DNA from: Aliidiomarina sp. B3213
GTDB lineage: Bacteria > Pseudomonadota > Gammaproteobacteria > Enterobacterales > Alteromonadaceae
DNA length: 64,000 bases
NCBI RefSeq assembly: GCF_003290085.1
Contig: NZ_QMKJ01000002.1
Coordinates: forward strand, 310,001-374,000
Direction of reading: 5' to 3'
A program made the translations under genes and the position numbers. The notes beneath the pieces were generated by a model. It saw nothing but the letters and a program-made list of their open reading frames with translations, ran no database searches and was not told where the DNA came from. Shown piece by piece: positions 9,445 to 18,242 of this stretch (within the stretch, counting starts at the first letter, position 1; every line of letters begins with the position of its first letter).

Positions 9445-10358
9445 ACTGCGCTAAACCAGTCAAGCGAAGGCACAACAAACACACTTGAGAAAGTGCACGA
9501 AAGATAATCCATTAATGGATCAGCCTCTGCTTGGCTCGTTGAACTTGTTAACGCATTTAGTCGAGCCTGAAAGCTTTGCGCATCAGCTGAATAATCAACC
9601 CAAACCTCCGCACTTGTTCGCATAGAAAACATAGGCATAGGATCGCGTAGTATAAGGTCGGAGTGTTGGCTTAATACCTCGTGATGACTTTGACTCGATG
9701 TAGGCCAAGGCGCACCATTTAGCTTATCAATGCCCATGACTTCTCTTTGAACTTCGCTAGAAAGTAACTCCCAGCGTTTTAGGTCTGGCATCATTTGCGC
9801 AATCCACATATAGGTATAACCCACGTGTGCTTCTTGCAAAGTTTGCTCAGGGTTTTGCGGAGAGTAACCCAAAGCTTTTTGATAGCGCGACACCGCACTA
9901 TCCTTTTCCGGAATATCGATAAACCCGAAAAGGTTACGACCATCTAAATACCGAAAACTTTGCAGCTCACGCTGCATTTGTGTGTACGCTGCCAGCCATT
10001 GCAACAAAACCTGTGCTGCAAAGTAACATGCGTCGGGACGATCAGATTTAACGACAATCGCCAAGTCAGCATGGCTAGAAGGGAACGGGTACTCCGAGTG
10101 CTCAGGTACTTCTAGGGTGGGAGCCGGTATTTCAGAGTCACACAAAATACCCCAGTATCTATGTCCTACCGCGAACACGACACTAAGCTGAGCCTCCGAA
10201 AATCGACTTTTCAGCTGCTGAACAAGGTCGGGAAACTTCTTAAGGTGTAACCGAAAGTTCGCGACATCGTCGGAAATGACATCGAGCACCAGAATCTGTC
10301 GATGAATACTCGGTGCCGCGCAAACGTCTTGTTGTGGCTTTTCGCGCTGCATGGGCAC
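9441..10358 (-). CDS. Divergent DyP-type heme peroxidase
   Basis: The 305-residue protein aligns by eye with the YfeX branch of DyP peroxidases. It has a mid-protein [21 protein letters not shown] segment, [51 protein letters not shown] and a terminal FVVPSLDWF. Known DyPs use an Asp in GxxDG, an Arg in the I-x-R motif and a proximal His heme ligand. Candidates here are Asp148, Arg238 and His225. The motif after the Asp is altered: GFIDI-PEKD instead of GFxDGTENP. No signal peptide is evident. The chosen start is a GTG overlapping the glycosyltransferase stop by one base; an ATG two codons later is also possible. It is the last gene of a surface-glycan operon. The substrate is unknown. Confidence 0.72.
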   Translation of the reverse strand: MPMQREKPQQDVCAAPSIHRQILVLDVISDDVANFRLHLKKFPDLVQQLKSRFSEAQLSVVFAVGHRYWGILCDSEIPAPTLEVPEHSEYPFPSSHADLAIVVKSDRPDACYFAAQVLLQWLAAYTQMQRELQSFRYLDGRNLFGFIDIPEKDSAVSRYQKALGYSPQNPEQTLQEAHVGYTYMWIAQMMPDLKRWELLSSEVQREVMGIDKLNGAPWPTSSQSHHEVLSQHSDLILRDPMPMFSMRTSAEVWVDYSADAQSFQARLNALTSSTSQAEADPLMDYLSCTFSSVFVVPSLDWFSAV

Positions 10359-11269
10359 TAGCTATTATTTCTCGAAGCGTCTTGCGCTTTTCGAATACGT
10401 TTACGCATATCGGAAGCCGCTTTGCTGCCATGATAACGACCTTTTTCTATGTGTCGAATACGATACACAGATGGAGCTTCTACAGGTACCCCGTGTGTGC
10501 CTAGAATCCAGCGAAAAGCTCTGTCTTCAAAGGTTTTTTTCCATCGGTCTGTTTCACGTTGGTAAGCACTTACGTCTTTGCAGTACCCTACCGAGCGGCA
10601 AATATCACCATGCACAATTTGGTAAGCGCCTACCGCACGTTCTAACACGCGAATTGTGAAGTCGCCTTGATCAACAGATACAACTTTTGGCTCTTTTGCC
10701 GCTTTCAGCATAGGGCTGTCGTTGGTGAGCAAGGGAGTAATTCGCTCTTGCGCAGGAAATACCAGCGGGTCTTTTTTACCTTGCAAAGACTCGGCTAGGC
10801 CATCTAAACAGCCTTCACCAAAAACTAAGTCACAGTCTGCAAACCATACCCAGTCTGCATCGGTATTCTGAGCTCTTCTATTTCTGCCAATTGCTCTGCG
10901 GAACAACTCAGGTGGTGTAACCGGCTGCCAATTCCAAGTCACATTTTCCACTTTTTTCTCACCAAAGAAGTTCAATAATTGCGTTGTCGCTTCATCTTCT
11001 TTGGCATGAAACACAGTCATCACAATGTCGACGTTCTTAGGTGGATGGTTAACCAACGAGCTTAATTGATAAGCATGCAGATGCGAGTAGCGCCAGCAAT
11101 GACTGACAATTTCTATTTTTAAACGTCCTGTTTTACCCGCTAGTTTCTCAGGCGGCTTTTCATAAAGAAAGCGCATGGGCAGTAACTTACTCACCGCCAA
11201 ACGAAGTGCGAACTCTTGAATGCCCTGATACCAAGGCATTTTCACATCGTAAACTAGCTTCTCAGTCAT
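10358..11269 (-). CDS. Glycosyltransferase, GT-A (family 2-like)
   Basis: The 303-residue protein has a GT-A-like fold signature. A beta-strand LKIEIVSHCWRYSHLHAYQL begins the nucleotide-binding part at about residue 50. VWFADCDLVFGEGCLDGL (about 140-157) provides a DCD motif like the metal/nucleotide-sugar binding DxD. The C-terminal region is basic (KGRYHGSKAASDMRKRIRKAQ). No membrane helix is obvious, so it probably works on the cytoplasmic face. It lies between a UDP-sugar dehydrogenase and the DyP-like gene, consistent with surface polysaccharide or glycan assembly. The donor and acceptor cannot be predicted. Confidence 0.75.
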   Translation of the reverse strand: MTEKLVYDVKMPWYQGIQEFALRLAVSKLLPMRFLYEKPPEKLAGKTGRLKIEIVSHCWRYSHLHAYQLSSLVNHPPKNVDIVMTVFHAKEDEATTQLLNFFGEKKVENVTWNWQPVTPPELFRRAIGRNRRAQNTDADWVWFADCDLVFGEGCLDGLAESLQGKKDPLVFPAQERITPLLTNDSPMLKAAKEPKVVSVDQGDFTIRVLERAVGAYQIVHGDICRSVGYCKDVSAYQRETDRWKKTFEDRAFRWILGTHGVPVEAPSVYRIRHIEKGRYHGSKAASDMRKRIRKAQDASRNNS

Positions 11270-11302
11270 ACCTTTCCTTATTCTTAGCTGGCGGATACGG
11301 GT

Positions 11303-12583
11303 TTACAAACGCCACGTTGGGCTGGGAATTACGTCTTTAACATCGATAAGCACAGGCTTCTGGTTTTCCGATGTTTCACACAAACGTTCGAAGTCTTCCT
11401 GACTGTAAGCTCTGAACTGGTTATGCGCGACAGCCAGAATAACAGCGGCGTATTTTTCATTATTTTCCAATGGGTTTTCAACAACATTGAAGTTACCCGA
11501 ACGGTCTAAATCACTTCGCTCAACTTCAGGGTCACACACGGAAACCTGAACACCGTACTCTTGCAGTGCAGTCACCATATCGACCACTTTGGTATTACGA
11601 ACATCAGGACAATTCTCTTTAAAGGCGAAGCCCATAATAAGAACCTTCGCCCCTTTAATCACAAGAGCATTATCAATCATTTGCTTTACGGTTTGCTCCG
11701 CAATGTACTTGGCCATACCGTTATTAATTTGTCGAGAAGACAAAATAAGATTGGGTTTGTAACCTAGCTCTTCAGCCTTAAACGTTAAATAGTACGGGTC
11801 GACACCGATGCAATGGCCGCCAACAAGCCCTGGGAACAGCTTAATAAAGTTCCACTTGGTAGACGCCGCCTCAATCACTTCTCGTGTATCTATACCCATT
11901 TCATGGAAAATAAGCGCTAACTCATTAATTAAGGCAATGTTCACGTCGCGTTGAGTGTTCTCGATAACTTTTGCGGCCTCTGCCACTTTAATGCTCGAGG
12001 CTAGGTATGTGCCGGCAGTGACCACCTTTTGATATAACTCGTCTACGCGCTTTGCAACTTCAGGGGTAGAGCCTGAAGTCACTTTTAAAATGGTTTTGAA
12101 GGTATTGTTTTTGTCACCTGGGTTAATGCGCTCTGGCGAATACCCACCGTAAAAGTCTTGATTGAATCGAAGCCCTGAGACCTGCTCCAATTCATTCACG
12201 CATACGTCTTCGGTAACGCCTGGGTATACCGTAGACTCATAAATCACTAAGTCGTCTTTCTTGAGTACTTTACCTACCGCGCGAGACGCCTGAATAAGAG
12301 GATTCAAATCTGGGCGATTAGAACTGTCTATAGGGGTAGGTACTGTAATAATATAAATATTCGCGCTTTCACATTGGCTTATTTCAGAGGAAAAGGTAAG
12401 TGAGCCTTGTACTGCCTGCAAAGCAGAAGACTCCACTTCTTTTGTTCCGTCCACACCATTTTCGAGCTCTGCAATACGCTTAGAGTTAATGTCAAAGCCA
12501 ATCACTTGGAATTGCTCTGCAAATGCCACCGCTAACGGAAGCCCTACATAACCAAGTCCAACTACACAAATTTTATCCTGCAT
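11303..12583 (-). CDS. tviB: UDP-N-acetylhexosamine dehydrogenase (TviB/WbpO type)
   Basis: This nucleotide-sugar dehydrogenase oxidises C6 of UDP-GlcNAc or UDP-GalNAc to the uronic acid with two NAD+. It has the Rossmann motif VGLGYVGLPLA at the N-terminus, PTPIDSSNRPDL, ESTVYPGVTED and the catalytic Cys segment GLVGGHCIGVDPYY. A longer frame to 12652 exists. The ATG at 12583 is preferred because it follows a GAGGA Shine-Dalgarno and starts right before the Rossmann strand (426 residues). It overlaps the end of the acyltransferase gene by 11 bases. UDP-HexNAcA sugars are used in acidic capsules or O-antigens. The exact epimer is not resolved. Confidence 0.9.
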   Translation of the reverse strand: MQDKICVVGLGYVGLPLAVAFAEQFQVIGFDINSKRIAELENGVDGTKEVESSALQAVQGSLTFSSEISQCESANIYIITVPTPIDSSNRPDLNPLIQASRAVGKVLKKDDLVIYESTVYPGVTEDVCVNELEQVSGLRFNQDFYGGYSPERINPGDKNNTFKTILKVTSGSTPEVAKRVDELYQKVVTAGTYLASSIKVAEAAKVIENTQRDVNIALINELALIFHEMGIDTREVIEAASTKWNFIKLFPGLVGGHCIGVDPYYLTFKAEELGYKPNLILSSRQINNGMAKYIAEQTVKQMIDNALVIKGAKVLIMGFAFKENCPDVRNTKVVDMVTALQEYGVQVSVCDPEVERSDLDRSGNFNVVENPLENNEKYAAVILAVAHNQFRAYSQEDFERLCETSENQKPVLIDVKDVIPSPTWRL

Positions 12584-14567
12584 TCGTTTCTTCCTCGATT
12601 CGCAGAGACTCAAATAAATTACGCAATTTAGGTTGCAAAAAGCTAGCCCCAAACTCGCTTAGGTGATCATCGTCATAATACATTGGACGGCCTTGATAGT
12701 CGCCCCAACACCTTTCGCCATCACAATATTCTTCGGGTAGCTCTATAATCTTTACATCGCACTGTGCAGCTGCACGATCCTGAGCATCAAGAATAACCGC
12801 TTGGCGACTCTCATACGCTTGCTGACTTACCGACACCCGTTCCACGTTGTCTTTAAACAACATGCTACGCGACATAGTTTGCGGCACGCTCGACGGCATT
12901 TCAGGTATAGGTCTAAGCATCCACACTGGGCGATATTGGGCAAACTGACAAGCAGTATCAACCAGTGCTGACGTCATCTCGTCAAAGTACGCATCGCTTT
13001 TACGCTCATAAAGCTCGTCGATGTAGTACCGCGGAGCTTCCTGTAAAGGATTTTCAGACTCCATGGGCCCTACAATAGACTGAGCAAAGCGGCTCACGAT
13101 AAGCATAGGTACATGAGACGGAATATTCTGATGCTCATTTAATGCTCTTTCAATGAACGCTTCACATGCAAAGGTTAAGTTGCCAACCTCATCAATACCT
13201 CGAATAACAGGGCAACCACTCATAGTCCAGTCGAGAACATGTAAGTTGCTGCTTGGTAAACTTCGCTCAACCGAACGAATCACCGAGCCTGCATGGCTGT
13301 CACCTATAACGATAACGCCAAGCGTATCGCCACCATAGGTACAACCGACGGGCTCTCCTTGCGAGCGGGAAGCCTGGCATTCTTCACGACGAGGGTTACG
13401 GTTATCAACCTCTGCGGCAACCGCATCAATTTCAGGCGCAACTCGACCGCCAAAATGATTTTCCTTGATAATCGCCGCTGGCACATAAGCGAGCACTAAA
13501 ACAGTCAGGACAACGATACCGCTCTTACCGGCGGAAAGGCGACCTAGCCATTTACGCGCAGGGTTTTCAACACTGCGGTAAGACACTTCTGCACAAACTA
13601 AACTTGCCGCCACCATCACAGCAATCCATAACCATGACTGTTGCGCCCCCATAAAATACAGAAGTACAGCAAAAGGCCAATGCCACAAGTATATACTGTA
13701 CGAGCGAAGCCCGAACCACTGAGCTACAGGATGTGCTGTGAACAGATCATTTTGCCGATTCGCCAAAATTAATAGCATAGTACCAACGACTGCAAACAGG
13801 GCAAAAGGCGCCGGCCACATCGTTTGCGCATCAAACATCAAGAACGAAGCAAACAGCATCGCCCAAGCTAACGCATAAATGGGCAAAGGAATATTGATAG
13901 GCCTATGAAGCCTTGCCAAGAAGAATACAATACCGCCCGCGGCCATCTCCCAAGCTCGCGAAGGCAATAAGTAAAACGCGTCTGAAGGTGACGCTTGCAC
14001 CACAACGAACGCATAGCCGAGAGAGAGGGCAAACAAGATACAAAGAGCAGTAAAAATGGCGAGCAGGTTCTGTTTAAAAATCTTAGCCGTCACCCATAAA
14101 AAGATAGGGAAAAGCATGTAAAACTGCCACTCCGCACCGAGAGACCATGTATGCAACATCCACTTTTCATGGGCTGCCGTGTCGAAATATCCAGCTTCAC
14201 TGGCAAATTCAATATTGGAAATGAATCCAAGCGCGTAACCAATTTGCGAACCAAGCTCTTGATAGTCGGGCGTAGGTAAGAAGAACCAGCCAGCTGCTAG
14301 CCACACTAACGCCAGAACAATCAGCGCAGGAAAAATTCGCTTAGCGCGAGCTAGGTAGAAAAGTCCAAAACGAAACCTTCCTTGCCCAAGGCCAGACACA
14401 ATGATGTCCGTCATCAAAAAGCCTGAGATGACAAAGAAGACATCTACGCCAGCGAATCCACCTGAAAATCCGGGAATTCCGAAATGAAAGAGCACAACGG
14501 CGATAACCGCCCATGCTCTGAGTCCGTTAATGTCTTGGCGGAAACCGGATTTATCGAGTTGAAACAA
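12573..14567 (-). CDS. OafA/YrhL-type acyltransferase with SGNH domain
   Basis: The 664-residue protein combines two modules. The N-terminal acyltransferase-3 membrane domain (about 1-375) has DINGLRAWAVIAVVLFHF, with its catalytic His, and roughly ten hydrophobic helices. The C-terminal periplasmic SGNH hydrolase-like domain (about 400-664) has the Ser motif VIGDSH and the late DDDHLS block carrying the Asp/His pair. Such fusions O-acetylate lipopolysaccharide O-antigen or other surface glycans. It is the first gene of an overlapping operon with tviB, a glycosyltransferase and a DyP-like peroxidase. The 102-base upstream gap should contain the promoter. Confidence 0.9.
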   Translation of the reverse strand: MFQLDKSGFRQDINGLRAWAVIAVVLFHFGIPGFSGGFAGVDVFFVISGFLMTDIIVSGLGQGRFRFGLFYLARAKRIFPALIVLALVWLAAGWFFLPTPDYQELGSQIGYALGFISNIEFASEAGYFDTAAHEKWMLHTWSLGAEWQFYMLFPIFLWVTAKIFKQNLLAIFTALCILFALSLGYAFVVVQASPSDAFYLLPSRAWEMAAGGIVFFLARLHRPINIPLPIYALAWAMLFASFLMFDAQTMWPAPFALFAVVGTMLLILANRQNDLFTAHPVAQWFGLRSYSIYLWHWPFAVLLYFMGAQQSWLWIAVMVAASLVCAEVSYRSVENPARKWLGRLSAGKSGIVVLTVLVLAYVPAAIIKENHFGGRVAPEIDAVAAEVDNRNPRREECQASRSQGEPVGCTYGGDTLGVIVIGDSHAGSVIRSVERSLPSSNLHVLDWTMSGCPVIRGIDEVGNLTFACEAFIERALNEHQNIPSHVPMLIVSRFAQSIVGPMESENPLQEAPRYYIDELYERKSDAYFDEMTSALVDTACQFAQYRPVWMLRPIPEMPSSVPQTMSRSMLFKDNVERVSVSQQAYESRQAVILDAQDRAAAQCDVKIIELPEEYCDGERCWGDYQGRPMYYDDDHLSEFGASFLQPKLRNLFESLRIEEETNAG

Positions 14568-14669
14568 GGCTTACTGTCCAATGCTAATAAGGTACTAAAG
14601 TAACCTGATCATACCGAATGGTCACAGTGGTGTATATTCTTAAGCGCCAGTGTTCGGCGACTGATATTT

Positions 14670-15212
14670 CTACCACATTAAATCATCAGGTATTTTGTAA
14701 TCAGCATAAGGGTCGTCTTCGTCTGCGTTGTTCTGCGTATCCTGATTGTCATTTATTAAGACAACTTCTGCTGGGCTACGCTCTTGAATTTTGTTCGCTA
14801 CAGGAACCGGAATAAGAGCATAACCGTCGCCATCCCGGGCAATGGCAAGCTTACCGCGAGTAAGTTCGTTATGAATTTTTTGACTCACATGCAATCGTTT
14901 CACCAAAGTACCGTCTGCAAAATTAAACGCAATCTCGCCTTCATGAGCCACACGGTTTACGGTAATCAGTTGTCGCACTTGAGCAACCACAGCTTTCTCA
15001 TCCGCAGCCGCTTTGCGTTGCCGATTCAATTCTTGATCTCGCGCCACTTGTTCCTTGTGCTTTTCTTTAGCCAGCAGCGTTGCTTCATTCACAACAGCTT
15101 TCTTTTTTCCTGCCTGCTTACGTTGAACATGCTTTTCTTTCTTCACGTTCTTAAGCTTCTTTTCATCTGCCAATCCTGCTTTTAGCAATTGCTCTTGTAG
15201 CGCATTCTTCAT
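14670..15212 (-). CDS. yaiL: DUF2058 (YaiL family) protein
   Basis: This 180-residue cytoplasmic protein has the standard DUF2058 order. The N-terminal MKNALQEQLLKAGLADEKKLKNVKKEK is followed by a long Lys/Arg/Glu/Gln-rich coiled-coil-like stretch to about residue 75. A conserved beta-rich part contains FNFADGTLVKRLHVSQKIHNEL and KLAIARDGDGYALIPVPVANKI. YaiL is described as nucleoprotein- or polysome-associated, but its role is unsettled. It ends with an acidic tail (DEDDPYADYKIPDDLMW). Confidence 0.9.
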   Translation of the reverse strand: MKNALQEQLLKAGLADEKKLKNVKKEKHVQRKQAGKKKAVVNEATLLAKEKHKEQVARDQELNRQRKAAADEKAVVAQVRQLITVNRVAHEGEIAFNFADGTLVKRLHVSQKIHNELTRGKLAIARDGDGYALIPVPVANKIQERSPAEVVLINDNQDTQNNADEDDPYADYKIPDDLMW

Positions 15213-15282
15213 AGCTGTTCAGCCTTTGTTGGTTTAGTCTGTGCGTAGTTTCTAATTCTAACGTAGAACATAGCGAGGATTA

Positions 15283-15951
15283 CTACTGTCGTTCTTCTAA
15301 AAGCTCTAGTTCCACTCGAAAGTATGAGAGCAAGTCCTCTAAAACGATTCCTTGGCGGGTGAGTCTTTCAATGTAAAAGTCTGGAAATTTTTTGACGGCA
15401 ACTAGCGATCTTCCCGAACTCTCATGGAACCAAACACTGCGAAGTTCTGTTGTGCCATTAATACGCTCTATCCCCCAGCTCGTAACTGCTTCTACGCCCA
15501 CTATTTCTTCCATTTTAGGCGAAAACCTAAGGTCTACATAAAGTGCTGAATCGATCTTTGAGAAACAGTCTTCAGGAAAAAACTCTAAATCACGCCTGAA
15601 GGGACTTTCAAGGAGGACAGATTCTTGTGATTCACGACCTTCCGCATACACAAAGTATTTTTCACCTACTTCCAAAACCTCATTTTGGGAGTTAGAAAGC
15701 ACATGTAAAAATAGTTCTTCATTAGTAATGGGCCCCTTAACTGACTCCTCGACATGGGCTCTATAAGTTACCCCACAAACTGAGCCCCAAGTATCATAGC
15801 CAAGCGTCGCATGCACTTCTGCAATCTCTACAACGCCTATAAAACCAGCGTCTTTGAAAAGTTCAGAAGTGGAAATCTTTGGTGGAACAAGCGCATCTGC
15901 TTTCCATGTGATTAACACCCCGAGGAACAGAATCCAATATGCTCTTTTCAT
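15283..15951 (-). CDS. Hypothetical exported protein, possibly NTR/TIMP-like fold
   Basis: The 222-residue protein begins with a signal peptide (about 1-20, MKRAYWILFLGVLITWKADA). The mature part starts with LVPPKISTSELFKDAGFIGVVEIAEVH and contains YRAHVEESVKGPI and VLEVGEKYFVYAEG. This pattern, with a beta-barrel start, a KG turn and a GxxYxVxA strand, resembles bacterial netrin/TIMP-like domains that bind partner proteins. The resemblance is by eye and weak. Two Cys residues (SVCGVTY and EDCFSK) could form a disulfide. It is followed on the same strand by a membrane-anchored ankyrin-like protein. No function is assigned. Confidence 0.55.
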   Translation of the reverse strand: MKRAYWILFLGVLITWKADALVPPKISTSELFKDAGFIGVVEIAEVHATLGYDTWGSVCGVTYRAHVEESVKGPITNEELFLHVLSNSQNEVLEVGEKYFVYAEGRESQESVLLESPFRRDLEFFPEDCFSKIDSALYVDLRFSPKMEEIVGVEAVTSWGIERINGTTELRSVWFHESSGRSLVAVKKFPDFYIERLTRQGIVLEDLLSYFRVELELLEERQ

Positions 15952-16157
15952 TCTTTACCTTTTCAGCGCTATATCAATCACAAGTTACAGGGCTCTAGAA
16001 ATTTCACGGGAAGACTTTAAGTGGTCCGCAAACCTCACCCATAGAGAAGAATACCAATCTCTGTGAGCGAAATATAATTCTTAGGTCTATTTTAGGCAGA
16101 TCGTATAACGCCCCACCTTAAAAAACGAGATGTCATCACGGTCGTTATTAGAAAAGC

Positions 16158-18080
16158 TTATCTCACCCTAGGAAGTGGTTGGTTGTTGTCGATAGCAAGC
16201 TGAGGGTAACGACTCACCAAATTCTGATAAACATCAGGATATTTTAATCGCAAAACAGCAAGCCTGTTGCGATGGAACTCATCGACTTGAGGTTGATAAG
16301 ACATTAAAGTGGCTACCGTCTGCTCTAGCTCAGTAATACTTCCTCTCATAACTCCTTGGCGTAGAGCAGCATGAAGCGGATCTTGTCCCAAATCATCAAA
16401 CGAATAGGGAAAACCTTCTTCCACCAGATATGTCACAAGTTCCGAATTCATCTGATCTACTGCATAAAAAAGAAGCGTCTTCTGTCGCTCGTCAAATCCC
16501 CTCAAGTCAGCACCTAAAGATTCTAGGGGCTGCATTTCTTGCGGCGCCCTAAGCCTCAGAACAAATTGTAAATAATCAATCTTACCCTGCCTCAATGAGC
16601 TGCTCATCAAAACAGGATAAATATCCGGTCCGAACTCTAATAATTGAGAAAACAAACTTTGACTTTCTGCAGGCGTAAATTCGTGGCTTTCTAGTACCTC
16701 TATTGCTTGGTCATAATTTCTTGCCCAAAGTAACTCATTCACTTCTTGAGGAAAGGGGGTAAAAGAGCGCTGTCTGGAGGGATGTTCTTTATAAGTTCGA
16801 TACCAATCGACTAATACTGGATCAATATCAGACAACATCGCGTGGATGCCTGCCGGAGGCTCTCCCAGACCCTCGGTCAATTCATCGTAAATCTCCTGCT
16901 TTGAACGAGGATTCCATTGTTGACTGATAGCCGTTACAGTCTCCCAACACTCATCTCTCAACGTAGAGCTATGTTCTGTTCCCAAAGCAATTGATAAATG
17001 GTTATTAAGGTTTTGAGATAGCTCCATAAGAAGCGGATGCTCCTCATCTAACAATGGCGAACTTAGCTCGGGTATTTGGGTTAGGTCCAGTTGGTAGTCG
17101 TTGCGTAAAGAAGTCAGCTGCTCTTCATTAAAGTGGTAATCATAGCCCTGAAACGAACCTTTCACGGTTGAGGGCGAAACACTCTCAAATCTAGCCCTAG
17201 CACCAAGACCCATCAACCTTTTAACAACTTCGACCGTCTCATCCTTTCTTTCACTTTGTAGGTATCGAGACAAACTCAACAGAGCCCAATCCATAGACGA
17301 AGCCAAAAACTCATCTTCTGTAGGTGTCATGCCTCGAAGCAATAACTCTTCAACAATCTTTGGGCGAGACGCTACAACAGCATAATCAAACAACGAGACA
17401 ATATCGTGCCTATCGTAGTTCACTACGCTTTGAGGGTCTTCGATTGAGTCCAACATCATTGTGATGTCCTCAAATGGCAGTCCCTCATAAATAAAATAAG
17501 CTATATCATCGACATTGACAGGTAGCTCTCTGAGAACTTGAGTTTTCTCAGACTCTGACATAGATTCAAATGAATCAAGTCCTGGAAGGGGAATCGCTCG
17601 CTGAAAAGTCATGCCAGATGCTGCAAACCCCTCAATACTTTGGCTCGCGCTTTGGTTCAAATCTCGATTATAAATTGCCACTTCTGATTGCCAACGTAGT
17701 TGCTCAGCTCTAAAACCGGCAGCTAAGCGAGGGTGCGTAAATCTTGCCATCACCAATGTCACGTCAATCAGCGAATACCCCTCTTGCAGATAGTTTCCCC
17801 AAGCTTGCTCTTGGCCATTTAACCAATTTCGACGCGCAACATTATATTCCTGCTGAAAGATTTCGCATTCTCGTAAGTTAGAGGTATCAAAGAGAGCGGT
17901 AGCGGTCGATACTTCTTGGACTTGTTCGCGCGAACCTTCACTTTGTGTTCTATTCACCAGGGTGTCGTTAACTTGGAGCTCACTAACTTGCTGGTTAGAG
18001 CTATTGACTACCTGCCTTAAAAAATAAAAAGCTGTGATTAAAACCGCAACAAGAAAAATCCATTTTAAAGTATTACGCAT
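16158..18080 (-). CDS. Membrane-anchored protein with ankyrin-like repeats, function unknown
   Basis: The 640-residue protein has one N-terminal membrane helix (about 7-22) and a large domain probably facing the periplasm. Helical pairs resembling ankyrin repeats appear around 225-252 (DIVSLFDYAVVASRPKIVEE) and near the C-terminus (KTLLFYAVDQMNSELVTYL, then a second unit containing DPLHAALRQG). The rest is helical, rich in Glu and Leu, with no enzyme motif recognised. It could be a protein-interaction scaffold. It has its own upstream gap, and a hairpin terminator for acnB lies beyond its 5' end. Wider relatives cannot be identified without a search. Confidence 0.6.
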   Translation of the reverse strand: MRNTLKWIFLVAVLITAFYFLRQVVNSSNQQVSELQVNDTLVNRTQSEGSREQVQEVSTATALFDTSNLRECEIFQQEYNVARRNWLNGQEQAWGNYLQEGYSLIDVTLVMARFTHPRLAAGFRAEQLRWQSEVAIYNRDLNQSASQSIEGFAASGMTFQRAIPLPGLDSFESMSESEKTQVLRELPVNVDDIAYFIYEGLPFEDITMMLDSIEDPQSVVNYDRHDIVSLFDYAVVASRPKIVEELLLRGMTPTEDEFLASSMDWALLSLSRYLQSERKDETVEVVKRLMGLGARARFESVSPSTVKGSFQGYDYHFNEEQLTSLRNDYQLDLTQIPELSSPLLDEEHPLLMELSQNLNNHLSIALGTEHSSTLRDECWETVTAISQQWNPRSKQEIYDELTEGLGEPPAGIHAMLSDIDPVLVDWYRTYKEHPSRQRSFTPFPQEVNELLWARNYDQAIEVLESHEFTPAESQSLFSQLLEFGPDIYPVLMSSSLRQGKIDYLQFVLRLRAPQEMQPLESLGADLRGFDERQKTLLFYAVDQMNSELVTYLVEEGFPYSFDDLGQDPLHAALRQGVMRGSITELEQTVATLMSYQPQVDEFHRNRLAVLRLKYPDVYQNLVSRYPQLAIDNNQPLPRVR

Positions 18081-18183
18081 TTAACAAATTCCTTTTCGTA
18101 AGATTCTCAATGTTAGTCAACATGATTAAATATACTAGATTGGCTCCAGCCTACAAGGCTATCCTCTTTAATCCGGCGGCTAC

Positions 18184-18216
18184 AAAAAAGCCGAGTCACT
18201 TTCGTAACTCGGCTTT
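18184..18216 (-). terminator. Terminator of acnB
   Basis: GCCGAGT (18190-18196) pairs with ACTCGGC (18207-18213). A run of six As at 18184-18189 becomes the T-run on the minus strand, 27 bases past the acnB stop. A short T-run on the other side allows some bidirectional use. Confidence 0.8.
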
Positions 18217-18242
18217 CAATCACTACCTAAGCTTAAAACAGA

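Noticed and set aside
14784-15185. A 133-codon plus-strand frame opposite the DUF2058 gene
   Set aside because: It is the antisense of a conserved Lys-rich coding sequence; the hydrophobic Phe/Leu-rich product is what Lys and Glu codons give on the other strand.
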